64,000 nucleotides of DNA from Cupriavidus oxalaticus (GCF_016894385.1 NZ_CP069812.1:3472001-3536000), one strand, 5' to 3'; positions 47,125 to 62,849 are shown, numbered from the stretch's first letter. Numbers and translations are program-made. The notes: generated by a model from the letters alone, not told the origin.

Positions 47125-47939
47125 CGCGCACCTCCGGCAAAGTCCTCGGCCAGCGACGGTCCCGGGTAGTGGAACGGCACCGGTCCGTCGGCCTCGGCGT
47201 GGACGAACTGATGCACGAACGGGTCGGTGGAGGCGCGCAATGCCGCGGGCTCGCCCTGCGCGGCGATGCGCCCGTCGGCAATGAAATACACGTAGTCGGC
47301 GATCTGGAAGGTCTCGTGCACGTCATGCGAGACGATGATCGTGGTCGCGCCGAGCGCGTCGTTCAGGCTGCGGATCAGGCGGGCGGTCAGGCCGAGCGAG
47401 ATCGGGTCGAGGCCGGCGAAGGGCTCGTCATACATCAGCAGCGCGGGATCGAGCGAGATCGCGCGCGCCAGCGCCACGCGCCGCGCCATGCCGCCCGAGA
47501 TCTGCGACGGCATCAGGTCGCGCGCACCGCGCAGGCCGACCGCGTTCAGCTTCATCAGCACTAGGTCGCGGATCATCGAATCCGGCAGGTCGGTATGCTC
47601 GCACAGCGGGAAGGCCACATTGTCGAAGACCGACAAATCGGTAAACAGCGCGCCGAACTGGAACAGCATGCCCATCTGGCGCCGCACCGCATACAGGCCG
47701 CGGGTATCGAGCTGGTGGATATCGGTGCCATCGAAGCGCACCGTGCCCGCCTGGGGGCGCACCTGGCCCCCGATCAGCCGCAGCACCGTGGTCTTGCCGC
47801 ACCCCGAACCGCCCATGACCGCGATCACCTTGCCACGCGGGAATTGCATGGTGAGGCCGGACAGGATGGGCTTGCCGTGGGCCGCATAAGCGAAATCCAC
47901 CGCATTCAGTTCGACGAGGTTTTGAGCAGGGTCGGTCAC
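47121..47939 (-). CDS. mlaF: Phospholipid ABC transporter ATPase MlaF
   Basis: A 272-residue ATPase. It has Walker A MGGSGCGKTTVL, the Q-loop region MGMLFQFGALFTDLSV, signature ISGGMARRVALARAI, Walker B LLMYDEPFAGLDPI and the SHDVHETF switch. It drives the MlaFEDB lipid transporter that keeps the outer membrane asymmetric. It is the first gene of the mla operon, with a TATAAT box 27 bases before the ATG. Confidence 0.95.
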   Translation of the reverse strand: MTDPAQNLVELNAVDFAYAAHGKPILSGLTMQFPRGKVIAVMGGSGCGKTTVLRLIGGQVRPQAGTVRFDGTDIHQLDTRGLYAVRRQMGMLFQFGALFTDLSVFDNVAFPLCEHTDLPDSMIRDLVLMKLNAVGLRGARDLMPSQISGGMARRVALARAISLDPALLMYDEPFAGLDPISLGLTARLIRSLNDALGATTIIVSHDVHETFQIADYVYFIADGRIAAQGEPAALRASTDPFVHQFVHAEADGPVPFHYPGPSLAEDFAGGAR

Positions 47940-47965
47940 GTTGGCACCGGTCGGGACAGGGGCGC

Positions 47966-47971
47966 ATTATA
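47966..47971 (-). promoter_or_regulatory. Likely -10 box of the mla operon promoter
   Basis: A perfect TATAAT on the minus strand, 27 bases before the mlaF ATG. No clear -35 hexamer at 16-18 bases was found, so the promoter call is moderate. Confidence 0.45.
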
Positions 47972-48045
47972 AGGTGTACTACCTAGCCCTGCTGGCACCC
48001 GTGTTTCGCGCGCCACATCGCTGCCCGACTGATGCAATAGGAAAA

Positions 48046-48077
48046 CGTCCGAGCCTGTTTCCGTCCGAGCCTGTTTC
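48046..48077. repeat. Two tandem 16-base repeats
   Basis: CGTCCGAGCCTGTTTC occurs twice back to back, in the spacer between the TctC-type gene and mlaF. It is followed at 48082-48097 by a 16-base perfect palindrome centred on AATT. Confidence 0.7.
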
Positions 48078-48097
48078 CGTGAGCGAAAATTTTCGCT

Positions 48098-49186
48098 TCA
48101 GGGTTCCTGCACGTGGCTGACGTCCCGCAGGATCACCTGCCATTGGAACGATTCCGAGCGGATGGCCGTGGCGAAGGCCTCCGGCGAATCGCGCAGCGTC
48201 GTCAATCCGGCCGCCTGCAGCCGGGAGCGCACCTCGCGCTCGGCCATCACCGTATCGAGTTCGACTGCCAACCGCGAAACGATCGCCCGCGGCGTCTTGG
48301 CGGGTGCCATCACGCCAAACCAGGCCGACGCCGCGTATCCCTCCAGCCCCGACTCCTGCAGCGTCGGCACCAGCGGCGCCAGCGGCGAGCGGGCCATGCC
48401 GGTCACGCCGATCAGCCGCAGCCCGCCGCTGCGGACCTGGCTCTGCACCGCGGCAAACGAACAGAAGCAGGCACTGATGCGGCCGGCGAGCATCTCCTGG
48501 ACCACCGCGGCCTCGCCCTTGGCGGTGACCAGCGGCACGCCGTTGCGGATGCCACGCACGGCGTACTCGGCGTACAGGTGGGACGGGCTGCCCGGCTGGC
48601 CGTAGCCGTAGCTGTAGGAGCCCGGGTTGGATTTCACCGCGGTCATCCATTGCTCCGGCGTACGCATCGGCAGCCGGGCGTCGATCACCAGGAACAGCGG
48701 CGTGGTGGCGACCCGCGCCACCGGCGTGAAATCGCGCACGACGTCGTATGGCACCGGCTCCAGCCCAGGCTGGATCAGCATATTGGCCTGGTGGAACAGC
48801 AGCGTATGGCCGTCCGAGCTGGCCTTGGCGACGACATCGCCGGCAGTGGTGCCGGCTGCGCCGGGGCGGTTGTCGACCTCCATCTGCACGCCCAGCCGCG
48901 CCGACAGGCGCTCGGCCAGCAGGCGGGCGACCGCGTCGGCCACGCCGCCGGCCGGGAACGGCACGATCAGGCGCATCGGCCGGTTCGGGAACGACATGCT
49001 GCGTACCAGCTGTGGCCCGGTTACAGCGGGCGTCGCGGGCACGGCGAGGGCGGCCGTGGCACAGCCCAGGGCATACAGGCACACGAGAGGCGGGAGCCAG
49101 CGTCCGAGCACCGTCCATGCAGACGGCCACGACGCAAACTTCACTTTACCTCGCCAAAGGTGCGGCATATTGCGCACTTCGGTCAT
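48098..49186 (-). CDS. Tripartite tricarboxylate transporter substrate-binding protein (TctC/Bug family)
   Basis: A 362-residue periplasmic binding protein of the Bug family, abundant in Cupriavidus and Bordetella. After a signal/anchor region (LPPLVCLYALGCATAALA) it reads FPNRPMRLIVPFPAGGVADAVARLLAERLSARLG and DNRPGAAGTTAGDVVAKASSDGHTLLF, the Bug signature. The ATG at 49186 is chosen because a GGGAGGAAA ribosome site precedes it; an in-frame ATG 18 bases earlier is less well placed. No membrane subunits TctA or TctB are adjacent, so it is an orphan binding protein, as is common for this family. The ligand is unknown. Confidence 0.86.
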   Translation of the reverse strand: MTEVRNMPHLWRGKVKFASWPSAWTVLGRWLPPLVCLYALGCATAALAVPATPAVTGPQLVRSMSFPNRPMRLIVPFPAGGVADAVARLLAERLSARLGVQMEVDNRPGAAGTTAGDVVAKASSDGHTLLFHQANMLIQPGLEPVPYDVVRDFTPVARVATTPLFLVIDARLPMRTPEQWMTAVKSNPGSYSYGYGQPGSPSHLYAEYAVRGIRNGVPLVTAKGEAAVVQEMLAGRISACFCSFAAVQSQVRSGGLRLIGVTGMARSPLAPLVPTLQESGLEGYAASAWFGVMAPAKTPRAIVSRLAVELDTVMAEREVRSRLQAAGLTTLRDSPEAFATAIRSESFQWQVILRDVSHVQEP

Positions 49187-49413
49187 CAATTTCCTCCCAC
49201 CCATCCCCTGAGGGGACGGCGAGCTGGTTCTGGGGAAAAAGGATTCGCGAGGCGGTTTCCGTTAGTTGTTTTTTAAAAATTGTAAGTACATTGCCGCGAC
49301 GGCCACAGGCACGTAAACCATAGCCGGGAGAACCCTGAAGGCCTTGTCCAGCCTTGCCGAACGCGCCATGTCCGCAGTGCCTGCCGCACCGCGGCCCGGC
49401 ATGCGCCGCCGGC

Positions 49414-49419
49414 TATAAT
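49414..49419 (+). promoter_or_regulatory. -10 box placed for leaderless transcription
   Basis: A perfect TATAAT ends six bases before the ATG of the GNAT gene at 49426. Transcription from it would start at or beside the A of the ATG. No good -35 box was seen. Confidence 0.45.
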
Positions 49420-49425
49420 CGCGCG

Positions 49426-49971
49426 ATGACGAGGTTTCCCCTACGGCCCATGGCGGCCGCCGACCTGCCTGCCGTGCTGGCCGTGCAGGCCGCCTGCTAT
49501 GCCGAAGTGCTGCTGGAAAGCCGCGACGCGCTGGCCAGCCGGCTGGCGCTCTCCCCCACCACCTGCTGGGTCGCCGACGATCCGCACCGGCCCGGCACCC
49601 TGGCCGCCTACCTGTTCACCCATGCCTGGCCGGAGACCAGCCTGCCGCCGCTCGATGGCGTGCTCGATGGCGTGCTCGACGACGGCTGGCAGCAGGCGCC
49701 GGCGCCCCTGACCTGGTTTGTCCACGACATGGCCGTGGCGCCGGCCGGGCGCGGCGGCGGGCTGGCGGCACGCCTGTACGCGGCAGCGCAGGCGGCCGCG
49801 GTGGCGGCCGGACTGAAGCATTCGCGGCTGATTGCCGTACAGTCGGCGGCGCCCTGGTGGCGCAGGCTCGGGTACGCACCGGTGGCGGCGGAGACCGCGT
49901 CGCAACACGCCGACAAGCTGGCGGACTATGGTGCCGCCGCGGTCCTGATGGAAAGGTCGCTGACCAGTTGA
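49426..49971 (+). CDS. GNAT-family N-acetyltransferase
   Basis: A 181-residue GNAT protein. The acetyl-CoA site appears as VHDMAVAPAGRGGGLAARLYAAA, and the C-terminal part WWRRLGYAPVAA is typical of the fold. The substrate cannot be assigned. An internal tandem repeat (CTCGATGGCGTG twice plus a partial copy) encodes LDGVLDGVLDD. The ATG at 49426 is preferred: no ribosome site precedes it, but TATAAT lies just upstream; a longer frame from 49354 adds a Cys-rich, non-family extension. Confidence 0.8.
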   Translation: MTRFPLRPMAAADLPAVLAVQAACYAEVLLESRDALASRLALSPTTCWVADDPHRPGTLAAYLFTHAWPETSLPPLDGVLDGVLDDGWQQAPAPLTWFVHDMAVAPAGRGGGLAARLYAAAQAAAVAAGLKHSRLIAVQSAAPWWRRLGYAPVAAETASQHADKLADYGAAAVLMERSLTS

Positions 49972-50003
49972 GGCCCGTCCGCGGCGCAGCGTGTGCGCAA
50001 CGA

Positions 50004-50038
50004 AAAAAGCCCGCCGGCTTGCGCCAGGCGGGCTTTTT
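50004..50038. terminator. Bidirectional terminator between GNAT gene and gltD
   Basis: A 12-bp stem AAAAAGCCCGCC/GGCGGGCTTTTT with an 11-base loop. It can serve the convergent GNAT gene (plus) and gltBD (minus). Confidence 0.85.
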
Positions 50039-50059
50039 GCTGCGGCAGTGACCTGCGGT

Positions 50060-51523
<1,464 letters not shown>

Positions 51524-51638
51524 GTTGCGTCCTTGGTCATGCTGCGCGGGACCGGCGGCGTCGCCGGCCCTGCGGTGGGGTCAGTATCTTGTCAGGGCCG
51601 CGGCGGCTGCCGCGACCCATCGCTGCTTGGTTCTGCGC

Positions 51639-56444
<4,806 letters not shown>

Positions 56445-56666
56445 TTGGTCCACGGGCTGAATTCCGGTGAAGGCTGCGCGAACTGCTGGACTACCGGAAC
56501 GGGACCGCGCGCTTTCTTTAAATCCACCCAAACCGGTGGACCGGCGGGAAGGGAAATGGGGACGAAGCTGTCTGCGGGCCGCAGCGGCGTACACGAGCGT
56601 GACGCGCCGCACAATGACTGTGGGTGGAGCAACTATATGGGAATCGGGAAAGCCTCGCAAAAATTT

Positions 56667-57510
56667 TAAATGGGGTCAGAACACATTTAATATCGCACCG
56701 TTTCGGTGATCAAATTAAATGGGGACACATTATTTTTGCGCGGCTGGCGTCACCTGCCGGGATGGTGTCTGCACCTTTTTGGGGCGTCCCTTCGGAAGCG
56801 GCTGGACACGTCGGGTTGCCCCACGCTCGAGTTGCGCCAGGAATGCCTCGTCCCCCAGAGGCCAGCCGCTGTGGGCGTGGCTTCGAAGGGTCTGCAGCGT
56901 GCGGCCGGAAAGCCCCTCGGCGGTCAGCATGCGGTAGTTCGACTGGCGCTCGAACGGGGTATTGCCCAGCTCCCAATACGCAGAGTGGTCGCTCACAAAC
57001 GGGCTCGCCTCGATGCCTGCGTGATGGCGGTAGCTGCTCCAGCGGTCCGCCTCGGGGGTCGACACCTCCCCCGCGCGCAGCGCATTGCCCTCGACATACA
57101 GCATGGCCGGCAGCATCCATGGCGCCGGTTCGAATACCGCGGAGCGGAAGCGTCCTTCCCACAGCGTGCCGGTGCGATTGGCCACGCGATTGAAATAGCG
57201 CGCATAGCGGCGTCCGACCGCCTGCATGGTCAGGCTCAGGGAATCTGGCCCCTTGGGGGTCGCCACAAGGTGGACATGATTGGGCCGCAGCGCGTAGGCG
57301 TGGACCGCCAGGTCATGCTCGCGCGCGGCCATGCGCAGGCAGTCGAGGTAGTGCAGGTAGTCGTCCGGGCCCAGGAAGACGTCCTGGCGATTGTTGCCGC
57401 GCTGCAACACCAAGGCAGGAAGTCCGGCGGGGGAGAAACGGGGGAGGCGGGCCATGGCAGGTCATGCGAGCGTCGATGCCCGCATGATAGCCTGATCCGT
57501 CCCCAATTTA
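56667..57510 (-). mobile_element. REP-associated tyrosine transposase (RAYT) unit with related ends
   Basis: The transposase gene at 56730-57455 is bounded by AAATTAAATGGGGACA (56712-56727) and, in opposite orientation, GTCCCCAATTTA (57499-57510). A second related copy TAAATGGGGTCAGAACACATTTAA lies at 56667-56690. Such boundaries are common for RAYT genes in proteobacteria. The unit sits between dgt and gltB. Confidence 0.65.
56730..57455 (-). CDS. REP-associated tyrosine transposase (Y1 family)
   Basis: A 241-residue Y1 (HUH) transposase of the RAYT group. It opens MARLPRFSPAGLPALVLQRGNNRQDVF, carries the HUH-type pair in LRPNHVHLVATP (about residues 58-69) and the likely catalytic tyrosine in GRRYARYFNRVANRTGTLWEGRFRS. 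A C-terminal basic tail (KGRPKKVQTPSRQV) ends at the left boundary repeat. RAYTs act on REP palindromes; three or more REP copies occur in this window, although none matches its ends. No frameshift was seen. Confidence 0.88.
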   Translation of the reverse strand: MARLPRFSPAGLPALVLQRGNNRQDVFLGPDDYLHYLDCLRMAAREHDLAVHAYALRPNHVHLVATPKGPDSLSLTMQAVGRRYARYFNRVANRTGTLWEGRFRSAVFEPAPWMLPAMLYVEGNALRAGEVSTPEADRWSSYRHHAGIEASPFVSDHSAYWELGNTPFERQSNYRMLTAEGLSGRTLQTLRSHAHSGWPLGDEAFLAQLERGATRRVQPLPKGRPKKVQTPSRQVTPAAQK

Positions 57511-57539
57511 TGGCAAAGGCTGGCGCCCGTGCTTGCGCG

Positions 57540-58676
57540 TCAGTTGCCCTCGCTGACCGCGAAGATGCGCCGGTGCTCGCGGATCGCGTAACGGTCCGTC
57601 ATGCCGGCAATGTAGTGCGCGATCAGCCGCGGCTGATCGGCGCCGTGGCCGGCCTGGTACTGCGGCGGCAGCAGGCGCGGATCGGACATGAAGGCTCCGA
57701 ACAGATCGCCGACGATGCGCTGGGCCTTGGCCGACATCCGCATGACCAGGTAATGCCGGTACAGGTGCCGGAACAGGAAGCGCTTCAACGCCGCCGCTTC
57801 CTCATGGAGCTGGGGACTGAAGCCCACCAGGGGGCCGGCGGCCCGCACCGCGTCGATATTGCGCGGGTTGGCGGCGGCGATATTGCGGCTGGTGGTCTCG
57901 ATCAGGTCGACGATCAGCGTATTGATCATGCGCCGGACCGTCTCGTTGATGGCGCGCCGGCCGTTCACGCCCGGGAAGGCATCGGCCACCTCGGCGCGAT
58001 GGCGCGCCCACATCGGGACTTCGTCCAGCTGCTCCAGCGTCAGCAGGCCGGAGCGCAGGCCATCGTCGATATCGTGGTTGTTGTAAGCGATCTCGTCGGC
58101 CAGGTTGGCCAGCTGCGCTTCCAGCGACGGCTGCGTGCCCTCGAGGAAGCGCCGGCCCAGCTCGCCCAGCGCCGCGGCATTGACGCGCGAGCAATGCTTC
58201 AGGATGCCCTCGCGGGTCTCGAAGGTCAGGTTCAGGCCATTGAAGCCGCCGTAGCGCTCCTCCAGCTCGTCCACCACCAGCAGGCTCTGCAGGTTGTGCT
58301 CGAAGCCGCCATGGTTCTTCATGCAGGCGTTGAGCGCATCCTGCCCGGCATGGCCGAAGGGCGTGTGGCCCAGGTCGTGCGCCAGCGAGATGGCCTCGAC
58401 CAGATCTTCGTTGAGGCGCAGGTTGCGGGCGATCGAGCGGGCGATCTGCGCCACCTCCAGGCTATGGGTGAGCCGGGTGCGGAACAGGTCTCCTTCATGG
58501 TTGACGAAGACCTGGGTCTTGTACTCGAGCCGCCGGAACGCGGTGCTGTGGATGACCCGGTCGCGGTCGCGCTGGAATTCGCTGCGCGACTGCGAAGCGG
58601 GTTCGGCGTGCACCCGCCCACGCGTCTGCGCGGAGCGGGCGGCGTACGGGGCGAGGTGGCTTTCAAAGTCGGTCAT
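57540..58676 (-). CDS. dgt: dGTP triphosphohydrolase-like protein (HD domain)
   Basis: A 378-residue HD-superfamily enzyme that hydrolyses deoxynucleoside triphosphates. Motifs are [28 protein letters not shown] with the first metal His, [14 protein letters not shown] with the HD pair, and [15 protein letters not shown] with the distal Asp. The ATG at 58676 gives [15 protein letters not shown]; a longer frame adds a non-conserved leader. It lies 57 bases after aroB, in the usual aroK-aroB-dgt order. Confidence 0.92.
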   Translation of the reverse strand: MTDFESHLAPYAARSAQTRGRVHAEPASQSRSEFQRDRDRVIHSTAFRRLEYKTQVFVNHEGDLFRTRLTHSLEVAQIARSIARNLRLNEDLVEAISLAHDLGHTPFGHAGQDALNACMKNHGGFEHNLQSLLVVDELEERYGGFNGLNLTFETREGILKHCSRVNAAALGELGRRFLEGTQPSLEAQLANLADEIAYNNHDIDDGLRSGLLTLEQLDEVPMWARHRAEVADAFPGVNGRRAINETVRRMINTLIVDLIETTSRNIAAANPRNIDAVRAAGPLVGFSPQLHEEAAALKRFLFRHLYRHYLVMRMSAKAQRIVGDLFGAFMSDPRLLPPQYQAGHGADQPRLIAHYIAGMTDRYAIREHRRIFAVSEGN

Positions 58677-58733
58677 GCGGCAATCCGTTGGCTGGAGGTT
58701 TGGGGGCCTGGGTTGCGAGGCATAACCGGTCAA

Positions 58734-59840
58734 TTAAGCGACCGTGGCCTCGGTGGGAGGTTTAAGCACTGCGTGCTGCAGCGTGGCACGCAGGTCGGCG
58801 TCCGGCACCGTGGTGATGAACGCCTCGCCGAGCTTCTTCAGCAGGATGAACTTGATGCTGCCGGCCTCGGCCTTCTTGTCGACCTTCATCATTTCGATAT
58901 AGCGGTCGGTGCCCAGTTCCGGCGCCACCACCGGCAGGTTGGCCGCCAGCGTCAGTTCGCGGATGCGGGCGCGGGTCTCGGTGTCGATAAAGCCCAGCCG
59001 GTGCGACAGGTCGGCGGCCATCACCATGCCGCAGCCCACCGCCTCGCCGTGCAGCCAGGCGCCGTAGCCCATGCCGGCCTCGATCGCATGGCCGAAAGTG
59101 TGGCCGAAATTGAGGATGGCACGCAGGCCGCCCTCGCGCTCGTCCTGCGCCACCACGCCGGCCTTGATTTCACACGAACGTTGCACCGCCACCGCCATCA
59201 GCTCAGGGTCGCAGTCGTTCAGCGCCTTGATATTGCGCTCGATCCAGGCAAAGTACTCGGCGTCGGCGATGGCACCGTGCTTGATCACCTCGGCCATGCC
59301 GGCGGCCAGCTCGCGCGGGGGCAGCGTGCGCAGCGTGTCGATATCGGCGATCACCGCGTTGGGCTGGTGGAACGCGCCGATCATGTTCTTGCCGAGCGGG
59401 TGGTTGATGCCGGTCTTGCCGCCCACCGACGAATCCACCTGCGACAGCAGCGTGGTCGGCACCTGGATGAACGGCACCCCGCGCATATAACAGGCGGCGG
59501 CAAACCCGGTCATGTCGCCCACCACCCCGCCGCCCAGCGCCACCAGCGTGGTCTTGCGGTCGGCGCCGGCCTGCAGCAGCGCGTCGAAGATCAGGTTCAG
59601 CGTTTCCCACTGCTTGAAGGCCTCGCCGTCGGGCAGCGTGACCGTGCGCACGGTCTTGCCGAGCGACTTCAGGTTGGCCTCGACGCGCGCCGCATAGAGC
59701 GGACCCACGGTCTCGTTGGTAACAATGACGGCGTGCTGGCCGCGCACGTGCGGGCGCAGCAGTTCGGCGTTGTCGAGCAGGCCGGTACCGATATGGATGG
59801 GGTAGCTGCGCGCTCCCAGGTCGACTTCAAGCGTGATCAT
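58734..59840 (-). CDS. aroB: 3-dehydroquinate synthase
   Basis: A 368-residue NAD- and zinc-dependent enzyme that cyclises DAHP to 3-dehydroquinate in the shikimate pathway. It has [12 protein letters not shown], the NAD loop [34 protein letters not shown] and the zinc ligands in [11 protein letters not shown] and [10 protein letters not shown] regions. It overlaps aroK by four bases. Confidence 0.96.
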   Translation of the reverse strand: MITLEVDLGARSYPIHIGTGLLDNAELLRPHVRGQHAVIVTNETVGPLYAARVEANLKSLGKTVRTVTLPDGEAFKQWETLNLIFDALLQAGADRKTTLVALGGGVVGDMTGFAAACYMRGVPFIQVPTTLLSQVDSSVGGKTGINHPLGKNMIGAFHQPNAVIADIDTLRTLPPRELAAGMAEVIKHGAIADAEYFAWIERNIKALNDCDPELMAVAVQRSCEIKAGVVAQDEREGGLRAILNFGHTFGHAIEAGMGYGAWLHGEAVGCGMVMAADLSHRLGFIDTETRARIRELTLAANLPVVAPELGTDRYIEMMKVDKKAEAGSIKFILLKKLGEAFITTVPDADLRATLQHAVLKPPTEATVA

Positions 59841-60532
59841 GGATGAGTGGGGTCCTGCGGCGCCGGTTGCGCGGGATGGATCGCAAAGCCGGCCATTTCG
59901 AGTTGCATCAGCACCATATTAGCAAGCTGCGCCACCGAAGGCTTGCCGGTTTCAATAATGAAATCCGCCACCTCGCGATAAAGCGGGTCGCGCTGGGCGT
60001 ACAGCGCCTCGAGCTTGCCCTTGGGATCTTCGGTCTGCAGCAGCGGGCGGTTGCGGTCGTGGCGGGTGCGCAGCCACAGGTCGTGGGGGCTTGCGCGCAG
60101 GTAGACCACGGTGCCGCGGGCCTTCAGCACCTCGCGGTTTTCGGCGCGCAGCACCGCGCCGCCGCCGGTGGCCAGCACGATGCCCTGGCGGGCGGTCAGT
60201 TCGCGGATCATCGCGGTCTCGCGGTCGCGGAAGCCGGCTTCGCCCTCGACCTCGAAGATCACCGGGATGCGCACGCCGCAGTGTGCCTCGATCTCGTGAT
60301 CGGAATCGAAAAACGGATAGTGCAGACGCCGCGCCACCGTGCGGCCCACGGTGGTCTTGCCGGCGCCCATCAGGCCGACGAAAAAGAGATTGGGTCGATC
60401 GGATTCCGGTCGGTCGGATTCCTGTCGATCGGGGTGCGGGCGCGGTGCCGACCCTGTCGCAGAGGCTGTCACGGGACTGTCGTTCGGGAGCGCGGCGCCT
60501 GGGCCACCCTCCCCGGTTAGGAACTGCATCAT
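59837..60532 (-). CDS. aroK: Shikimate kinase
   Basis: A 231-residue kinase that phosphorylates shikimate. The P-loop [11 protein letters not shown], the shikimate-binding SDHEIE and the GGGAVLR and RNRPLL blocks are complete. Before the kinase core lies an extension of about 45 residues with a repeated acidic/basic element ([13 protein letters not shown]), absent from E. coli AroK. The start is uncertain: ATG at 60532, an ATG at 60559 or a GTG at 60472 are all in frame; none has a strong ribosome site. Confidence 0.92.
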   Translation of the reverse strand: MMQFLTGEGGPGAALPNDSPVTASATGSAPRPHPDRQESDRPESDRPNLFFVGLMGAGKTTVGRTVARRLHYPFFDSDHEIEAHCGVRIPVIFEVEGEAGFRDRETAMIRELTARQGIVLATGGGAVLRAENREVLKARGTVVYLRASPHDLWLRTRHDRNRPLLQTEDPKGKLEALYAQRDPLYREVADFIIETGKPSVAQLANMVLMQLEMAGFAIHPAQPAPQDPTHP

Positions 60533-60654
60533 CTTCTTATGTTGTGGTGCGCACGGCAAGTGCCGGATGCAGCATCAGCCACATCCACGCGTGTCTTGCC
60601 GCGCATGCCGGCCTCCTCCTGGCCTGGCTGGCCACCGGTCCAGTCCGGCGGCAA

Positions 60655-60684
60655 CAAAAAAGGCCGCATCTGTCGATGCGGCCT
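60655..60684 (-). terminator. Intrinsic terminator downstream of pilQ
   Basis: Perfect 10-bp stem AGGCCGCATC/GATGCGGCCT with a 4-base loop, followed on the minus strand by a T run. It lies 39 bases after pilQ and upstream of aroK, which suggests that aroK-aroB has its own promoter. Confidence 0.82.
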
Positions 60685-60722
60685 GCCAGTCTACTGTATC
60701 CGGCGTCGAACCCCCGACGCGA

Positions 60723-62849
60723 TCAGCGCAGCGACACGCTTTCGTTCAGGATCCGCGGCGTCAGGAACACCAGCAGCTCGGTCCGGTTGCGGACCTTGGC
60801 ATTGTTCTTGAACAGGTAGCCCAGCACCGGGATATCGCCCAGCAGCGGCACCTTGTCGGTGTCGTTGGACTCAGTCTGCGTGTAGATGCCGCCGATCACC
60901 ACGGTGCCGCCGTTTTCCACCAGCACCTGGGTCTGCACGTGCTTGGTGTCGATGGCAAAGCCCGACGTGGTCTGGATGCCGACGCTGTCCTTGTTGACGT
61001 CCACGTCCAGCAGCACATTGCCTTCAGGCGTGATCTGCGGCGTCACCTCCAGCTTCAGGTTGGCCTTGCGGAACTGTACCGAGGTGGCGCCGCTGGAGGT
61101 GGCAGCCTGGTACGGCAGCTCGGTGCCCTGCTCGATCAGCGCCTTGATGTTGTTCGCGGTGACCACGCGCGGGCTGGAAATGATCTTGCCCTTGCCGTCC
61201 GCCTCGAGCGCCGACAGCTCCAGCGCCAGGAAACGCGTGGCGGCGCTGTTGAACAGGCTGACCGCGACATTGGCCGGGTTGGTGCCGTTGATCGAGGCGG
61301 CCGGCAGGCTCAGGAACGGGCCGTTGTCCGAGGTCGCGCCCGGCAGCACGTTGTTGTAGGTGTTGCCGACTCTCGCGTTGTTGTACTGCCCGGCGAAGCC
61401 CAGCTTCACGCCGAGGTTGCGGCTGAAGGAATCGGTGGCTTCGACGATACGCGCCTCGATGATGACCTGGCGCACCGGGATATCGATCTTGCCGATGAAG
61501 CTCTGCACCTCTTCCAGCTTGCTGGCGATATCCGACACGAACAGCTGGTTGGTGCGCGCATCGGCGGTCAGCGAGCCGCGCTTGGACAGCATGCGCGCAC
61601 TCGCGCCCGCGCCACCCGCCACACCGGCCGGGGCCGCTGCGCCGCCGCCGGCACTCATGCCCAGCAGCATCCGGCGCACGTCCTCGGCGCGCTGGTAGTT
61701 GAGCTGGAACACCTGGCTGCGGATCGGCTCGAGGTCATTGATCTGCTGCTGCGACTCCAGCTCGAGCTTTTCCTTGGTCTGGAGTTCCGCCTTGGGCGCC
61801 ACCCACAGCACATTGCCGTTGCGGCGCGAGGCCAGCCCCTTGGCATCCATCACGATCTGCAGGGCCTGGTCCCACGGCACATCCTTCAGCCGCAGCGTGA
61901 TATTGCCCTGCACGCTTTCGCTGGTGATGATGTTCAGGTTGGTGAAATCCGCAAACACCTGCAGCAGCGAACGGATGTCGATGTTCTGGAAGTTCAGCGA
62001 CAGGCGCTCGCCACGGTAGCCCGGGCCGCTGATCAGCTTGGTGGGGTCTTCCTTGACGGGCCGCACCTCGACCACGAACTGGGTGTCGGTCTGGTAGGAA
62101 CTGTATTCCCAGTGGCCGCGCGGCTCGATGGTCAGGCGTGCGTTGCCGTTGGTGTCGGAGGCAAGCAGGCTGTGCACCGGCGAGCCGAAGTCGCTGACAT
62201 CAAAGCGCCGCCGCAGGTGCTCGGGCAGCGTGGTGCCGAGGAAATCGACCACCACGTTCTTGCCCTGCTGCGCGATATTGATGCCCGAATCGCGCGAGGA
62301 CAGGTCCACCACCACGCGCCCGGCGCCGTCCGCACCGCGCCGGAAGTCGATATGGCGCACCGACGGCCGCGCCGCCGCGGCGGCCGGCGTCATCGTCGCG
62401 GCCGGGGCGAACGTGGGCGCAGCGTTCTTTACCGCCGGCGCCACATTGTCCAGCGCCACCACGAAGACATTGCCGCGCAGATCGGTACGATAGGTGGCGT
62501 TGCGCGTGAGCTCGAGGATCATGCGGGTGCGGCTGCCGATCTGCACCACGTTGGCAGCCTTGACCACCTTGCCGCCGTAGTCATACTGCGCGCGCCCGTT
62601 GGCAATGCCGGTGTCGGCAAAATCGATCGCGAGCCGTGCCGGGTTCTGCGTGGTGAAATCCACCGGCTTCTGCGCCAGCGGCCGTTCGAGTTCGACCGTC
62701 AGCACGGTCTGCTCGCCGACCGTGCTGACGTCCACCGCCTTGATCCGGTTGCTTTGTGCCAGTGCTGCCGGTGCGGCAATCAGCAGCAACAGCGCCAGCG
62801 TCGCGCTTGCGGCGCCCGCGAGCGCACGATACCAGCGCGCGGGGGTCAT
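60723..62849 (-). CDS. pilQ: Type IV pilus secretin PilQ
   Basis: A 708-residue outer-membrane secretin. A Sec signal ends at ALA-QSN. An AMIN-type domain follows (QTVLTVELERPLA, then ARLAIDFADTG), then an STN/secretin-N region (LSLNFQNIDIRSLLQVFADFTNLNI) and the secretin core (QVIIEARIVEATDSFSRNLGVKLG, ending VPLLGDIPVLGYLFKNN). It forms the gated pore for the pilus fibre. The ATG at 62849 overlaps pilP by four bases. Confidence 0.95.
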   Translation of the reverse strand: MTPARWYRALAGAASATLALLLLIAAPAALAQSNRIKAVDVSTVGEQTVLTVELERPLAQKPVDFTTQNPARLAIDFADTGIANGRAQYDYGGKVVKAANVVQIGSRTRMILELTRNATYRTDLRGNVFVVALDNVAPAVKNAAPTFAPAATMTPAAAAARPSVRHIDFRRGADGAGRVVVDLSSRDSGINIAQQGKNVVVDFLGTTLPEHLRRRFDVSDFGSPVHSLLASDTNGNARLTIEPRGHWEYSSYQTDTQFVVEVRPVKEDPTKLISGPGYRGERLSLNFQNIDIRSLLQVFADFTNLNIITSESVQGNITLRLKDVPWDQALQIVMDAKGLASRRNGNVLWVAPKAELQTKEKLELESQQQINDLEPIRSQVFQLNYQRAEDVRRMLLGMSAGGGAAAPAGVAGGAGASARMLSKRGSLTADARTNQLFVSDIASKLEEVQSFIGKIDIPVRQVIIEARIVEATDSFSRNLGVKLGFAGQYNNARVGNTYNNVLPGATSDNGPFLSLPAASINGTNPANVAVSLFNSAATRFLALELSALEADGKGKIISSPRVVTANNIKALIEQGTELPYQAATSSGATSVQFRKANLKLEVTPQITPEGNVLLDVDVNKDSVGIQTTSGFAIDTKHVQTQVLVENGGTVVIGGIYTQTESNDTDKVPLLGDIPVLGYLFKNNAKVRNRTELLVFLTPRILNESVSLR

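Noticed and set aside
48082-48097. The AATT-centred palindrome as terminator of the TctC-type gene
   Set aside because: It directly abuts the stop codon, has no loop and no U run.
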